NCBI GenBank assembly: GCA_028722305.1
Contig: JAQYHB010000050.1
Location: 1 to 64,000 of the forward strand
Direction: 5' to 3'
Source: Spirochaetales bacterium
GTDB taxonomy: Bacteria > Spirochaetota > Spirochaetia > Sphaerochaetales > Sphaerochaetaceae
Length of the DNA stretch: 64,000 nt
Both the position numbers and the translations under genes were made by a program. Positions 34,915 to 42,158 of the stretch are shown here, piece after piece. Under the pieces are notes generated by a model that was not told where the DNA came from, searched no databases, and was given only the letters and a program-made list of their open reading frames with translations. Every line of letters begins with the position of its first letter. Positions within the stretch are counted from its first letter, which is position 1.

Positions 34915-35751
34915 ATGCGACGCGGACGTACCATTCTTGTTGGCTTTCTTTTTGGTGCTCTGGCATTGCTCTGCTGGTACCTGAGCAGACCGAAAATCGT
35001 CCTGCTTGCCGATGGCCTGTTCCTCGAGACCGAGTGGGCCCAAGGGGACCACGATACCTTTTTCCCATTGCTGAAAAAAGGATGGCGCCTGCAGGTCCAC
35101 CGGGTGGAGCGGCTACCCTTGGAAAACGATGCTTTGACCCAGTTGATGGACGACCAGCACGCCCAGGTGCTGGTGACCAGCCCTCGTCTGACGGCGTTGA
35201 TTGATGAATGGCACATGCCACAACCCGGCTACCGCTTGGCAGGTATTACCCGGGGACCGGTACAAGGCTCTGCATTTGACGTGGTCATGGTCGAGGATTT
35301 GAGCCAAGGTTACCGCGAGTCGCTGGAGAATTCCGGGCCCCCGCTTAGGCTGATTTCCTCCGTCCCCATACCGGATGCCATCGCGAAGCTGTTCCCGGTA
35401 CAGGAAATGGTGGATGGGACGGGCAGTGACGTCTATGTCCGCAGCCGCCTTGATGCATGGATGCGTGATGAACCCCACCGCGACTTGATTGTCTATGAGA
35501 TTGGCAACCTGGCGCTCTACCAAGGCGTGCCCCTGATTGTTCCTGCGGGAAGCGAGCCGGCTCTTTCCAATGACCAGATTCTTGGCTTGATTGTCACCGA
35601 TTTCTCCCCGATAGCCTCGCTGGCCACAACCTATCCGGAGAATCGCCAGCAACTGACGTTCACGCTGGAAAGTCATTTCCGCTCTGCCGCACGAATGAGC
35701 GGAGGTTATCTCGCACAAGCGCTTGCAGCTTGGAGACGGAAATTCCTCTGA
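34915..35751 (+). CDS. Secreted or membrane-anchored protein of unknown function
   Basis: 278 residues. Residues 5-23 form one hydrophobic segment (ILVGFLFGALALLCWYL) that is either signal peptide or anchor. The rest alternates strands and helices, and recalls a two-lobed periplasmic-binding fold (VLVTSPRLTALIDEW, GYRLAGITRG, LIVPAGSEPALSNDQILGL). That resemblance is weak. The last 92 bases overlap the 3' part of the convergent TatD gene on the other strand. A -10-like TACAGT lies about 15 bases before the ATG. No ribosome site is clear. Confidence 0.6.
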   Translation: MRRGRTILVGFLFGALALLCWYLSRPKIVLLADGLFLETEWAQGDHDTFFPLLKKGWRLQVHRVERLPLENDALTQLMDDQHAQVLVTSPRLTALIDEWHMPQPGYRLAGITRGPVQGSAFDVVMVEDLSQGYRESLENSGPPLRLISSVPIPDAIAKLFPVQEMVDGTGSDVYVRSRLDAWMRDEPHRDLIVYEIGNLALYQGVPLIVPAGSEPALSNDQILGLIVTDFSPIASLATTYPENRQQLTFTLESHFRSAARMSGGYLAQALAAWRRKFL

Positions 35752-36436
35752 GTTCGGCCACCTTCTCGTAGGTGTACGCTATGTAGAGGGGATTGTTGGG
35801 CTTTCCTCTCATCGGTACCGGGGCGAGGTAGGGGCTGTCCGTCTCGAGCAGGAGCCGGTCGTCGGGCACCAGTGTGCAGAGATCCTGCAGCCATTCGTTG
35901 TGCTTGTAGGTGACCACCCCGCTGAAAGAGATGTAGAAATTCTTGCGCAAAGCGGTATCCAACAGTCTCCTGCCTCCCTCGAAACAGTGCATGATTCCCT
36001 GCATGCCGAAGGTGCGTTTCTTCAGGATCCTCTCCATCTGCATGTCGGCCTCGCGGCTATGGATGATGATAGGGAGGTGGAGCTCCTCTGCAAGGTCAAT
36101 CTGGCTTTCAAACAGCAACTCCTGTTGCTCGGGTGTCCCGTAGTCTTTCCAGTGGTTGTCCAGGCCGATCTCGCCGATTGCGCATATGGGTCCGTATTGC
36201 GAAATTTCCTCTTGGAGTTCTCTCACCGACTGGCCTACGCCCCAAGGCCCGATACCGGCTGTCAGCAGGAACGAGGGATGCCCGTCGACCAGTTTGCGGC
36301 GGAGCGGGAGGTCCCCGACTTCGGTGCCGATATCGAGTCCGTGCACCCCCTCGCTTTCCATGCGGGCGAGGAGATCTGGGATGTCGGCTCCCTTCTGCTG
36401 GAGGGAAAGCAGGTGGAAATGGCTGTCGGTGTACAT
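35660..36436 (-). CDS. TatD-family metal-dependent deoxyribonuclease/hydrolase
   Basis: 258 residues from the ATG at 36436 (a start 3 codons earlier is also possible). Metal-binding motifs are in order: TDSHFH at the start, AIGEIGLDNHWKDY near 90-103, LPIIIHSREAD, GIMHCFEGG and LLLETDSPYLAP. TatD proteins are cytosolic metal-dependent nucleases linked to DNA repair and decay. Length matches the family (about 260). The 3' end overlaps the opposite-strand gene by 92 bases, including core residues (LQALVRDNLRSF), so the overlap is not a mere tail. Confidence 0.9.
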   Translation of the reverse strand: MYTDSHFHLLSLQQKGADIPDLLARMESEGVHGLDIGTEVGDLPLRRKLVDGHPSFLLTAGIGPWGVGQSVRELQEEISQYGPICAIGEIGLDNHWKDYGTPEQQELLFESQIDLAEELHLPIIIHSREADMQMERILKKRTFGMQGIMHCFEGGRRLLDTALRKNFYISFSGVVTYKHNEWLQDLCTLVPDDRLLLETDSPYLAPVPMRGKPNNPLYIAYTYEKVAELRGISVSKLQALVRDNLRSFVRQSGNDFPA

Positions 36437-36476
36437 GCCATGCATGATGGGGAAAAGCGGAAAGATGCGCAAGATG

Positions 36477-36505
36477 TTGCGGTCGGACGCGAAAGTCCGT
36501 ATGAT
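36477..36505 (+). promoter_or_regulatory. Promoter of tRNA-Leu(UAA)
   Basis: TTGCGG (36477-36482) and TATGAT (36500-36505) are 17 bp apart, ending 9 bases before the tRNA. Confidence 0.65.
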
Positions 36506-36514
36506 GGCAGATGG

Positions 36515-36612
<98 letters not shown>

Positions 36613-36674
36613 AGGAATTACAGTTGTTTGTAGCTGACTGAAATTCCGAGGGAAAAGGGCGGAAAAGCCTTAGA

Positions 36675-36695
36675 GGCAGTAAAATAGGCAGTAAA
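36675..36695. promoter_or_regulatory. Paired GGCAGTAAA elements near attL (integrase arm-site candidates)
   Basis: GGCAGTAAAA at 36675 and GGCAGTAAA at 36687, 12 bp apart in the same orientation. An equal pair with the same 12-bp period lies near the right end (41835 and 41847). Lambda-type integrases bind such arm-type repeats. Confidence 0.55.
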
Positions 36696-36843
36696 TATTT
36701 CGCTCCTTTCCCCAAAAGAGGAGTATCACGTGGGGGCTTTTACTGTGTATCGAAGGGCCAGAAAAAATGGTTCTAGGCCTTTTTATGTTCAATATACCAA
36801 CCCCGAGACTGGATTGTAGTGCAACGCTCTTTCAATTAACAAA

Positions 36844-37995
36844 TTGTTTTGGCTCCTTGGAGGTAGCAGAAACGAAACTGTACATCGAAAGGCTGTTGCT
36901 TGGGAGGTTGCCTATAAGGCACTCCAAGCTGGAATCGTTTGTAGCAAGAAATTCGAGACGAAAGCGGAAGCGAAAATACCTTTTGCCGAATATGTGGTTA
37001 AATTCTGGGATTTCGACAAGTCGGACTACATCAAGAGACGCAACAAGGAAAAGCCCAACAGCATTACTAAGGGTACAGCTGAAAAAGAGAAAAAATTGTT
37101 TGAGCGTTACGCTATCCCGTTGCTTCCCAAAGGAATCAAGTTATCCCAAGTCAAAGGGAGCGATATGGAGCGGATACGGGACAGTCTGTTTGGACTGGAC
37201 GTTTCCAATTCTACCATCAACAAGGTGCTACAGGCGCTACGGAGTCCGTTGAAGGAGGCGTACCGTCTAGGGTATATCGGGGCAAATATCGGGGAGCAAA
37301 TCAGGAACGCTACCCCGACACCAAGGGAGACAGGGATTCTAACTCCTGAAGAAATAGCTAAAGTGTTCTCCTATCTCCATAAAACAGTAAAGCCAAACAC
37401 TTATGACCGGATGTTTTACTTGGCTTTCTCATTAGCCGTTACTACGGGTATGCGTGAAGGGGAGATACGGGCATTGAAGGTTTCGGATATCTCTTTCAAG
37501 GGTGACTCTGCATTCATCCATGTTTCCCGTTCGTTCAGCGACACGGACGGCTACAAGGTTACCAAAGGTAAGCGGTCAAGGACTACGGTTACTGACGCTG
37601 AATTAGGCCATGAAATACTGTCATTCGCTGAAAAGAATCCGTGGGCAAATGACTATTGTTTTTGGTCAACGGACAACAAGGAAAAGCCCATAGGAGGACG
37701 TTTCTTCCTAGACCATTTCAAGGAAGCCCTCAACGCAATAGGAATCAATGAGGAAGAGCGGAAGAAGAGAAACCTGAAGTTCCATAGCCTCAGGGGAAAT
37801 TTTGCTACTGCCATCAGTTCCAAAGCAACGGAAACCACTATCAAACAAGTTGTAGGCCATTCCTCAATCATGACCACGGAACGTTACTACCTTCATGAGG
37901 ACTTCAACGAACTCGTACGGCTGAACCAAGCACGAAGAGAAACCATTCGGATACCAGAGAACAACAACCGAAAGGAGAGGGCACGAGATGGATAA
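36844..37995 (+). CDS. Tyrosine recombinase (integrase) with in-frame amber codon upstream
   Basis: The open frame from a TTG at 36844 gives 383 residues. The core-binding region is about 45-130 and the catalytic domain about 150-360. Catalytic residues are visible: Arg in TTGMREGEIRALK, His-x-x-Arg in FHSLRGNFAT, GHSS, and Tyr in MTTERYYLHE. Relatives start further upstream: GTG at 36730, with AGGAG before it, opens the same frame, which is broken by TAG at 36817-36819 (codon 30) where the tandem relic copy has CAG. The N-terminal arm-binding part (VYRRARKNGSRPFYVQY) is thus cut off unless the amber is read through. It ends with an 8-base overlap of the next gene. Confidence 0.85.
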   Translation: MFWLLGGSRNETVHRKAVAWEVAYKALQAGIVCSKKFETKAEAKIPFAEYVVKFWDFDKSDYIKRRNKEKPNSITKGTAEKEKKLFERYAIPLLPKGIKLSQVKGSDMERIRDSLFGLDVSNSTINKVLQALRSPLKEAYRLGYIGANIGEQIRNATPTPRETGILTPEEIAKVFSYLHKTVKPNTYDRMFYLAFSLAVTTGMREGEIRALKVSDISFKGDSAFIHVSRSFSDTDGYKVTKGKRSRTTVTDAELGHEILSFAEKNPWANDYCFWSTDNKEKPIGGRFFLDHFKEALNAIGINEEERKKRNLKFHSLRGNFATAISSKATETTIKQVVGHSSIMTTERYYLHEDFNELVRLNQARRETIRIPENNNRKERARDG

Positions 37996-38827
37996 GAAAG
38001 GAGCGGAATGGAGTCGACAAGACACGGAAAAGCCCCGAGAAGAAGGGAACAAAGGACTCGTAGAAAAGGTTATGGCAACCTATACGGAACTGTCAGCAAA
38101 ATACAGCCCCGATTTGCAGATAAGTCATGCATTTGCGAACTACATTAAGGCTATGCCTTTCGACTTCCTGTTTGATGAGATGAGGAGTGAAAAGGGAGAA
38201 GCCAAGATACGGGAAGCAGAAGCTACAAAGCAACGGAAAAACCTAGGGCCTAAACGCAAAGAAGGCCGATTTACCCGAATGGAAGTTGAGGCAGAGAAAG
38301 CCATCTTAAGGAAAATGAAGATGCTCCTGCATGACCTAGAAAGCATGGAAAACGATTCTAGTGGTGAAGTTGAAACCATAATGAACGGATTAACGGTTGG
38401 TACCTTGCTCTCATCCCTTATGGGAGATTTCCTGTTCTTGACAAAACTGCATAGCGAAATCATCTATAGCGAATCGGATTTTCTGGAAGGTCAGGACCAA
38501 CGGGAGAAGGTTATAGCTGAAACATACAGCGCATTCTACGATGACCCAATTATCAAGATAGCCGTAGCGAACGGCCTTCTTCGTCCAAGGGAAGAAAAGA
38601 AAGGAACATTTTGGGTTGTAGGGGGAACTCTAAGGGAAACCATGGAAAGATGGGTGGCTTTGCTCATGAACTCTCCCAATCCGAATCTTCAAAAAACCGA
38701 AACCTTCCATACGACCAAGTTGGCGAAAATTCTTTATTCCAAAAAAAGTCTGAAACCGTATACAGAGAGAGCTATAACTCTAGCTACAGATGGACTTTAT
38801 CCAAAGCGAACTGCCCGAAAAGGATAA
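37988..38827 (+). CDS. Element-encoded protein of unknown function
   Basis: 279 residues; the ATG overlaps the integrase end by 8 bases, with AAGGAGAGG upstream. Predominantly helical and charged, for example KGEAKIREAEATKQRKNLGP and RMEVEAEKAILRKMKMLLHD. A hydrophobic helix lies near 135-150 (GLTVGTLLSSLMGDFLFL). There is no signal peptide or known catalytic motif. I do not recognise the family. Its coupling to the integrase suggests a role in the element's maintenance or control. Confidence 0.65.
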   Translation: MDKKGAEWSRQDTEKPREEGNKGLVEKVMATYTELSAKYSPDLQISHAFANYIKAMPFDFLFDEMRSEKGEAKIREAEATKQRKNLGPKRKEGRFTRMEVEAEKAILRKMKMLLHDLESMENDSSGEVETIMNGLTVGTLLSSLMGDFLFLTKLHSEIIYSESDFLEGQDQREKVIAETYSAFYDDPIIKIAVANGLLRPREEKKGTFWVVGGTLRETMERWVALLMNSPNPNLQKTETFHTTKLAKILYSKKSLKPYTERAITLATDGLYPKRTARKG

Positions 38828-38861
38828 AAAATTTCATGAACTTTTCATGAACTGACACAAC

Positions 38862-38880
38862 CCCCATTTGGGGGCAGTGT
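38862..38880. terminator. GC hairpin after the unknown gene
   Basis: CCCCC-attt-GGGGG stem within the gap 38828-38930, without a T-run. Just after it, cagtcagctacaaac (38889-38903) is the exact reverse complement of 36626-36640 beside attL, a possible second integrase/Xis binding site. Confidence 0.4.
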
Positions 38881-38930
38881 GTATGTGTCAGTCAGCTACA
38901 AACTAACTGAAATTCTTTAAAGGAGTATTT

Positions 38931-39137
38931 ATGGCAAACGAACAGAAATGCAGTTCGCTGGACGCAAAACAGGCAGGGGAGTTGCTTGGGGTCAAGGAGT
39001 CGACTATTCGCAAATGGGTGTTGGAGAGGTCCATTCCATACCACAAGTTGGGAAGGCTTGTCCGCTTTGACAGTCAGGAACTTGCAGAATTCTGGGGCCA
39101 ATCGAAGCGGGAACCGATTGGCAGGGAGGTGAATTGA
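38931..39137 (+). CDS. Helix-turn-helix protein, excisionase-like (HTH_17)
   Basis: 68 residues with AAAGGAG before the ATG. SSLDAKQAGELLGVKESTIR, KWVLERSIPYHKLGRLVRF and DSQELAEFW form the MerR-like winged helix of small phage excisionases and AlpA-type proteins. It probably bends DNA at the attachment site during excision or controls early element genes. It is followed directly by the 46-codon ORF. Confidence 0.85.
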   Translation: MANEQKCSSLDAKQAGELLGVKESTIRKWVLERSIPYHKLGRLVRFDSQELAEFWGQSKREPIGREVN

Positions 39138-39277
39138 TGAAGAACCTTTTTATGCAAAAGAAAGGCCGTCTGCAAGGTACTACCAATACAAGACAGACGG
39201 CCAAATGGTTCAACCCCTTTGCTTTTGTTATCTTACCGCTACAAAGCGTTTTGCAAAAGGGAGAAAGACATGCTTGA
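39137..39277 (+). CDS. 46-residue leader-like ORF with internal stem-loop
   Basis: The ATG at 39137 overlaps the previous stop (TGATG) and has a strong GGGAGGTG 6 bases upstream. The frame ends at 39277, 8 bases into the next gene (start 39270). The product begins MKNLFMQKKGRLQG and is basic. Within it, GGCCGTCTG (39164-39172) and CAGACGGCC (39194-39202) form a perfect 9-bp stem. Ribosomes passing through would melt the stem, so this looks like a translational coupling or attenuation device. The peptide itself may have no function. Confidence 0.5.
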   Translation: MKNLFMQKKGRLQGTTNTRQTAKWFNPFAFVILPLQSVLQKGERHA

Positions 39278-39875
39278 TTACATTTCTCACGATGTAACAC
39301 GTTCCCATTCTCCCGCAATGTTCAGGCTTATGCAGGCTATGGACAGATTCATGAAAGACTCCAAGGAATCTCAGCAGGATTTGGCACCATATCTTGCTCT
39401 TGGCCTTATTGACGGGTTGGAAGCGCAAATGTTGCAAATGGCTGATACGGATGACCCAAATTCGAAAGGGGCATTGCGTGATGAAGCCATTGATGCTGTA
39501 GCTTACCAGCTTCACATGAAAGGTCAAACGCTTCAGGCTTTCATAAACCTAGCCGTGGAAACTGGTACGCTCAAAAAGGAGGAAATGGAAGATGAAGACG
39601 GAAACAAAATCACTCAAATATGGAGTCCAGCCGTTGAGCGTTGTGTCAAGGAATGGCAGAGGAAGAAGGACGCCCAATCCACTGGAGGGAAAAACAGCCG
39701 GAAAGGTAAAAATGGGGGAGCTAATGGGGTACAGCCATTGAATGACCGGGAGTTAAATGATTTTAAATGTTTGAACCAGAAACCCAAATTCGCCACCACA
39801 GATGAAGAGAAGGCCCGGCTTGAAGAGTATATGCGACGATATTATGGCTCAGGGCAAGGAACAAATTCGCAATAG
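39270..39875 (+). CDS. Element-encoded putative replication-associated protein
   Basis: 201 residues from the ATG at 39270 (AAGGGAG upstream). The start DYISHDVTRSHSPAMFRLMQ, a helical domain with GALRDEAIDAVAYQLHMKGQ and a basic linker (GGKNSRKGKNGGANG) recall the N-terminal layout of phage replisome-organiser proteins of the DUF4373 kind. The match is weak. Iteron-like repeats begin 65 bases downstream, which supports an origin-linked role. The function is not proved. Confidence 0.5.
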   Translation: MLDYISHDVTRSHSPAMFRLMQAMDRFMKDSKESQQDLAPYLALGLIDGLEAQMLQMADTDDPNSKGALRDEAIDAVAYQLHMKGQTLQAFINLAVETGTLKKEEMEDEDGNKITQIWSPAVERCVKEWQRKKDAQSTGGKNSRKGKNGGANGVQPLNDRELNDFKCLNQKPKFATTDEEKARLEEYMRRYYGSGQGTNSQ

Positions 39876-39939
39876 TTTCCACTTTACAGGCATGGGGCGA
39901 ACAACCTCATGCCTTTTCTTTGCCTTAACGTCGTATAGC

Positions 39940-40022
39940 TTACAGTTCACCTTGAGTACAGTCACAGTGCACTTACAGTTCACTCTAAGATAGTCACAGT
40001 GTACTTACAGTCCTCTTACAGT
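39940..40022. repeat. Iteron-like direct repeats; candidate replication origin
   Basis: TTACAGT recurs at 39940, 39973, 40005 and 40016. AGTCACAGTG recurs at 39960 and 39992. The composite units are 32-33 bp apart, three helical turns. The stretch lies in a 680-bp region without genes, is followed by AT-rich DNA (40027-40080) and sits next to the putative replication gene, a typical iteron origin layout. Confidence 0.6.
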
Positions 40023-40184
40023 GAACTTTAACTTAACTCAAACTAATAATATTGTATTGAATGGAATAAAAGAAAAGGTTGTCTATTGTATTGGAGGAAA
40101 TATAGGGTACGGGAAAAAGAACCCATGCCCTGTTCTCAGGACAAAGATTGAAAACCAAACGTGAAACACCTTCTCTCATTCCAG

Positions 40185-40245
40185 CTTGCCAACTTTGGAA
40201 TTGGCAAGGAAGACGGTGCAACCAAGAATGCATGGTGCAACCAAG
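40185..40245. repeat. Inverted and direct repeats in the non-coding part of the element
   Basis: CTTGCCAA (40185-40192) pairs with TTGGCAAG (40201-40208). GGTGCAACCAAG occurs at 40215-40226 and 40234-40245, 19 bp apart. Together with the iterons this makes 39876-40559 a structured region. Packaging site, partition site or regulatory RNA are all possible. Confidence 0.5.
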
Positions 40246-40559
40246 TTGTCTATGCGTTGAACACTGACCATGCTTCAAAGTCGGTCATGTTTCATTCCGG
40301 GGTGTTTGCTGGCTTCTCTTTCTAAGCCTCCCTTAGGGCTAGGGACTACAAAGAGAAGCCGAGAAATGGCAAGCATAAATCCCGTATTTCCGCTAGTTTC
40401 CTCTAAAAAAGCCCATACATATAGGCAACCCTCAAGGAAATATTCATGGAAACAGTCTAAAAACGGCCATAAAACGATTCTTCTGTAGAAAACGTATAGG
40501 AACACGTTTTTGGTACTGCTGTGATGTTGTAGCGTGTTTTTTCTGTTTGCCATTAGGGG

Positions 40560-41105
40560 CTATTCCCCTTCCCTGTTGGTTTCCGTCTCACATGCCGGTT
40601 CATGGGTTTGGATGTTCGAATCCTCAACGAGTTGGCACGTGGAAGGAAAGTCTATGGAAAAGGCCTTGACGCTAGCTTTCATGGCTTTGGCGAACTCTTC
40701 CGTTTCCCTGTTGTCGGGAGCAGGGGCAGGGTTGTCTGCCATCCCCAACCAGTTCTTGGCAAGGAATATGAGCATGGTTGTATTGCCTTTCATGGCAGAG
40801 TCATACATGGACTGCCTGAGTTGGGTTAGCCCTTTCTGCCTGTAGGCCTCAAAGACGGTTGAATAAGTGACGGGCTTCCTTATTTTCGGGTCATTGCCGT
40901 ACAACATTCTCAGGTTCTTTTGGAACGTCTTGGGGTCTATTCCCAACTCTGCACAGATTTCCGCACAGGTGCATTGCTTCATGCACATGTCCTCAATGGT
41001 CGCTTTGTCCTGTTGTGAGAGAATCTTGGGCGGTCTGCCAATCTTGCCCATGCTTTCCTTCATTGGCTTGTATTCCCCTTCCGGGAAGTTGTCCCTGCTT
41101 CCCAT
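40560..41105 (-). CDS. HTH protein resembling phage terminase small subunit
   Basis: 181 residues from the ATG at 41105 (an internal start at 41063 is possible). The N-terminal half is a DNA-binding helix-turn-helix (GRPPKILSQQDKATIEDMCM, CTCAEICAELGIDPKTF). The centre, LTQLRQSMYDSAMKGNTTML followed by IFLAKNWLGMADN, matches a motif widespread in small terminases and related phage proteins (Q-x-x-A-x-K-x-N-x-AM-I-FL-x-K-x-x-LGQ-D). TerS recognises pac/cos DNA. Satellites carry their own TerS to redirect helper-phage packaging. It is divergent from the serine recombinase. Confidence 0.6.
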   Translation of the reverse strand: MGSRDNFPEGEYKPMKESMGKIGRPPKILSQQDKATIEDMCMKQCTCAEICAELGIDPKTFQKNLRMLYGNDPKIRKPVTYSTVFEAYRQKGLTQLRQSMYDSAMKGNTTMLIFLAKNWLGMADNPAPAPDNRETEEFAKAMKASVKAFSIDFPSTCQLVEDSNIQTHEPACETETNREGE

Positions 41106-41230
41106 TGTATCAATAGAGTGTACTTGTATGATACAGCAAAAACTGCTTCGTTTATGTATCGTACAAATTATTTACATGATACAAAAGTGTATCAATTTCT
41201 AATATGGTATTATTGATACATATTCATACA
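41104..41230. promoter_or_regulatory. Repeat-rich region upstream of the serine recombinase (res/operator candidate)
   Basis: TGTATCA or TGATACA-type heptamers occur at 41106, 41125 (TGTATGATACA), 41155 (TGTATCGTACA), 41177/41188 (inverted pair spaced 4 bp) and 41214. The 127-bp size, AT-richness and several imperfect dyads fit a resolvase res site with subsites, or an operator shared by the divergent genes. Confidence 0.6.
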
Positions 41231-41269
41231 AATGCTACTCTATTGATATCAAAGGGGAAGGGGTACAGC

Positions 41270-41824
41270 ATGAAAGTCGGATATGTGAGAGTCAGCACCA
41301 AGGAACAGAACACGGCTAGGCAAGATGAGATGATGGAGGCCCTTAGCGTTGAGAAGGTGTTCACTGAGAAGGTCAGCGGGAAGAACATGAACCGTCCTCA
41401 GCTAAAGGCTATGATGGAGTTTGTCCGTCAGGGAGATACCGTTGTAGTTGAGTCTTATTCCCGGCTTGCCCGTAGTACCAAGGACCTGCTTACCATCGTG
41501 GAACGGCTGAACGAGAAAGGCGTGTCTTTCATCAGCCAAAAAGAGAGAATCGACACTTCCACCCCTCAGGGCCGTCTGATGATGACTATCTTTGCAGGGC
41601 TTGCTCAGTTCGAACGAGAATGCACCCTACAGCGTCAGGCGGAAGGAATTGCCATTGCCAAGGCTGAGGGAAAATACAAGGGTCGTCAGCCTATTGCAAA
41701 GCCTACCAATTGGGATAGCGTCTATGCCCAATGGAAGGCTGGTGATATCACTGCAAGGGTTGCTCAGAAGAAGCTCTCTCTTACTCCTGCTACATTCTAC
41801 AGAATGGTAAAGAAATGGTCTTGA
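41270..41824 (+). CDS. Serine recombinase, resolvase/invertase (Pin) type
   Basis: 184 residues from the ATG at 41270 (AAGGGGAAGGGG upstream). Catalytic Ser9 lies in GYVRVSTKEQN. Further active-site residues occur in VVESYSRLARSTKDLL and the core ends with GRLMMTIFAGLAQFERE (arginine and E-helix region). A short C-terminal HTH follows (ITARVAQKKLSLTPATFYRM). It cuts and rejoins DNA through a 5'-phosphoserine. Within a 5.4-kb element it may resolve dimers, or invert or delete a local segment. No inverted gene segment is seen. Confidence 0.93.
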   Translation: MKVGYVRVSTKEQNTARQDEMMEALSVEKVFTEKVSGKNMNRPQLKAMMEFVRQGDTVVVESYSRLARSTKDLLTIVERLNEKGVSFISQKERIDTSTPQGRLMMTIFAGLAQFERECTLQRQAEGIAIAKAEGKYKGRQPIAKPTNWDSVYAQWKAGDITARVAQKKLSLTPATFYRMVKKWS

Positions 41825-41834
41825 AAAGGACTAT

Positions 41835-41856
41835 GGCAGTAAAAGTGGCAGTAGAA
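41835..41856. promoter_or_regulatory. Paired GGCAGTA elements near attR (integrase arm-site candidates)
   Basis: GGCAGTAAAA at 41835 and GGCAGTAGAA at 41847, 12 bp apart, matching the pair next to attL in sequence, period and orientation. Confidence 0.55.
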
Positions 41857-41973
41857 AAAGTTCTATCTTGTCTTTATTTGTATCAATTCATACGAATACG
41901 ATTCTTGACTATCTTAACAACGTGTATTAACTTGGCATAAGTAGTGATAGTAAATCGTAATTCCTTACACTAT

Positions 41974-42040
41974 CTTAAAATCCCCTGCTTAACGGCGTAC
42001 GGGTTCGAGCCCCGTCTTGGGTATAAAACGATACTCTGAA
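41974..42040. repeat. Right attachment repeat (attR), a tRNA-Leu 3' duplicate
   Basis: Copy of 36546-36612, 5,428 bp away, with two mismatches. It lacks the 5' part of the tRNA, so it is not a gene. It is at once the left end of the second, degraded element. Confidence 0.9.
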
Positions 42041-42158
42041 GATAATTGTTGTTATTTGCGATTGACGGGGATTCCGGGTGAGAGGGGCGAGAAAGCCGAA
42101 TAGGCAGGAAAATAGGCAGTAAGAATTTCGTTTCCTTCACCCAAAAAAGGGGTATCAA

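Noticed and set aside
41204-41270. Longer start for the serine recombinase
   Set aside because: The added residues lie inside the dyad-repeat region and lack a ribosome site; the family starts at MKVGYVRVS.
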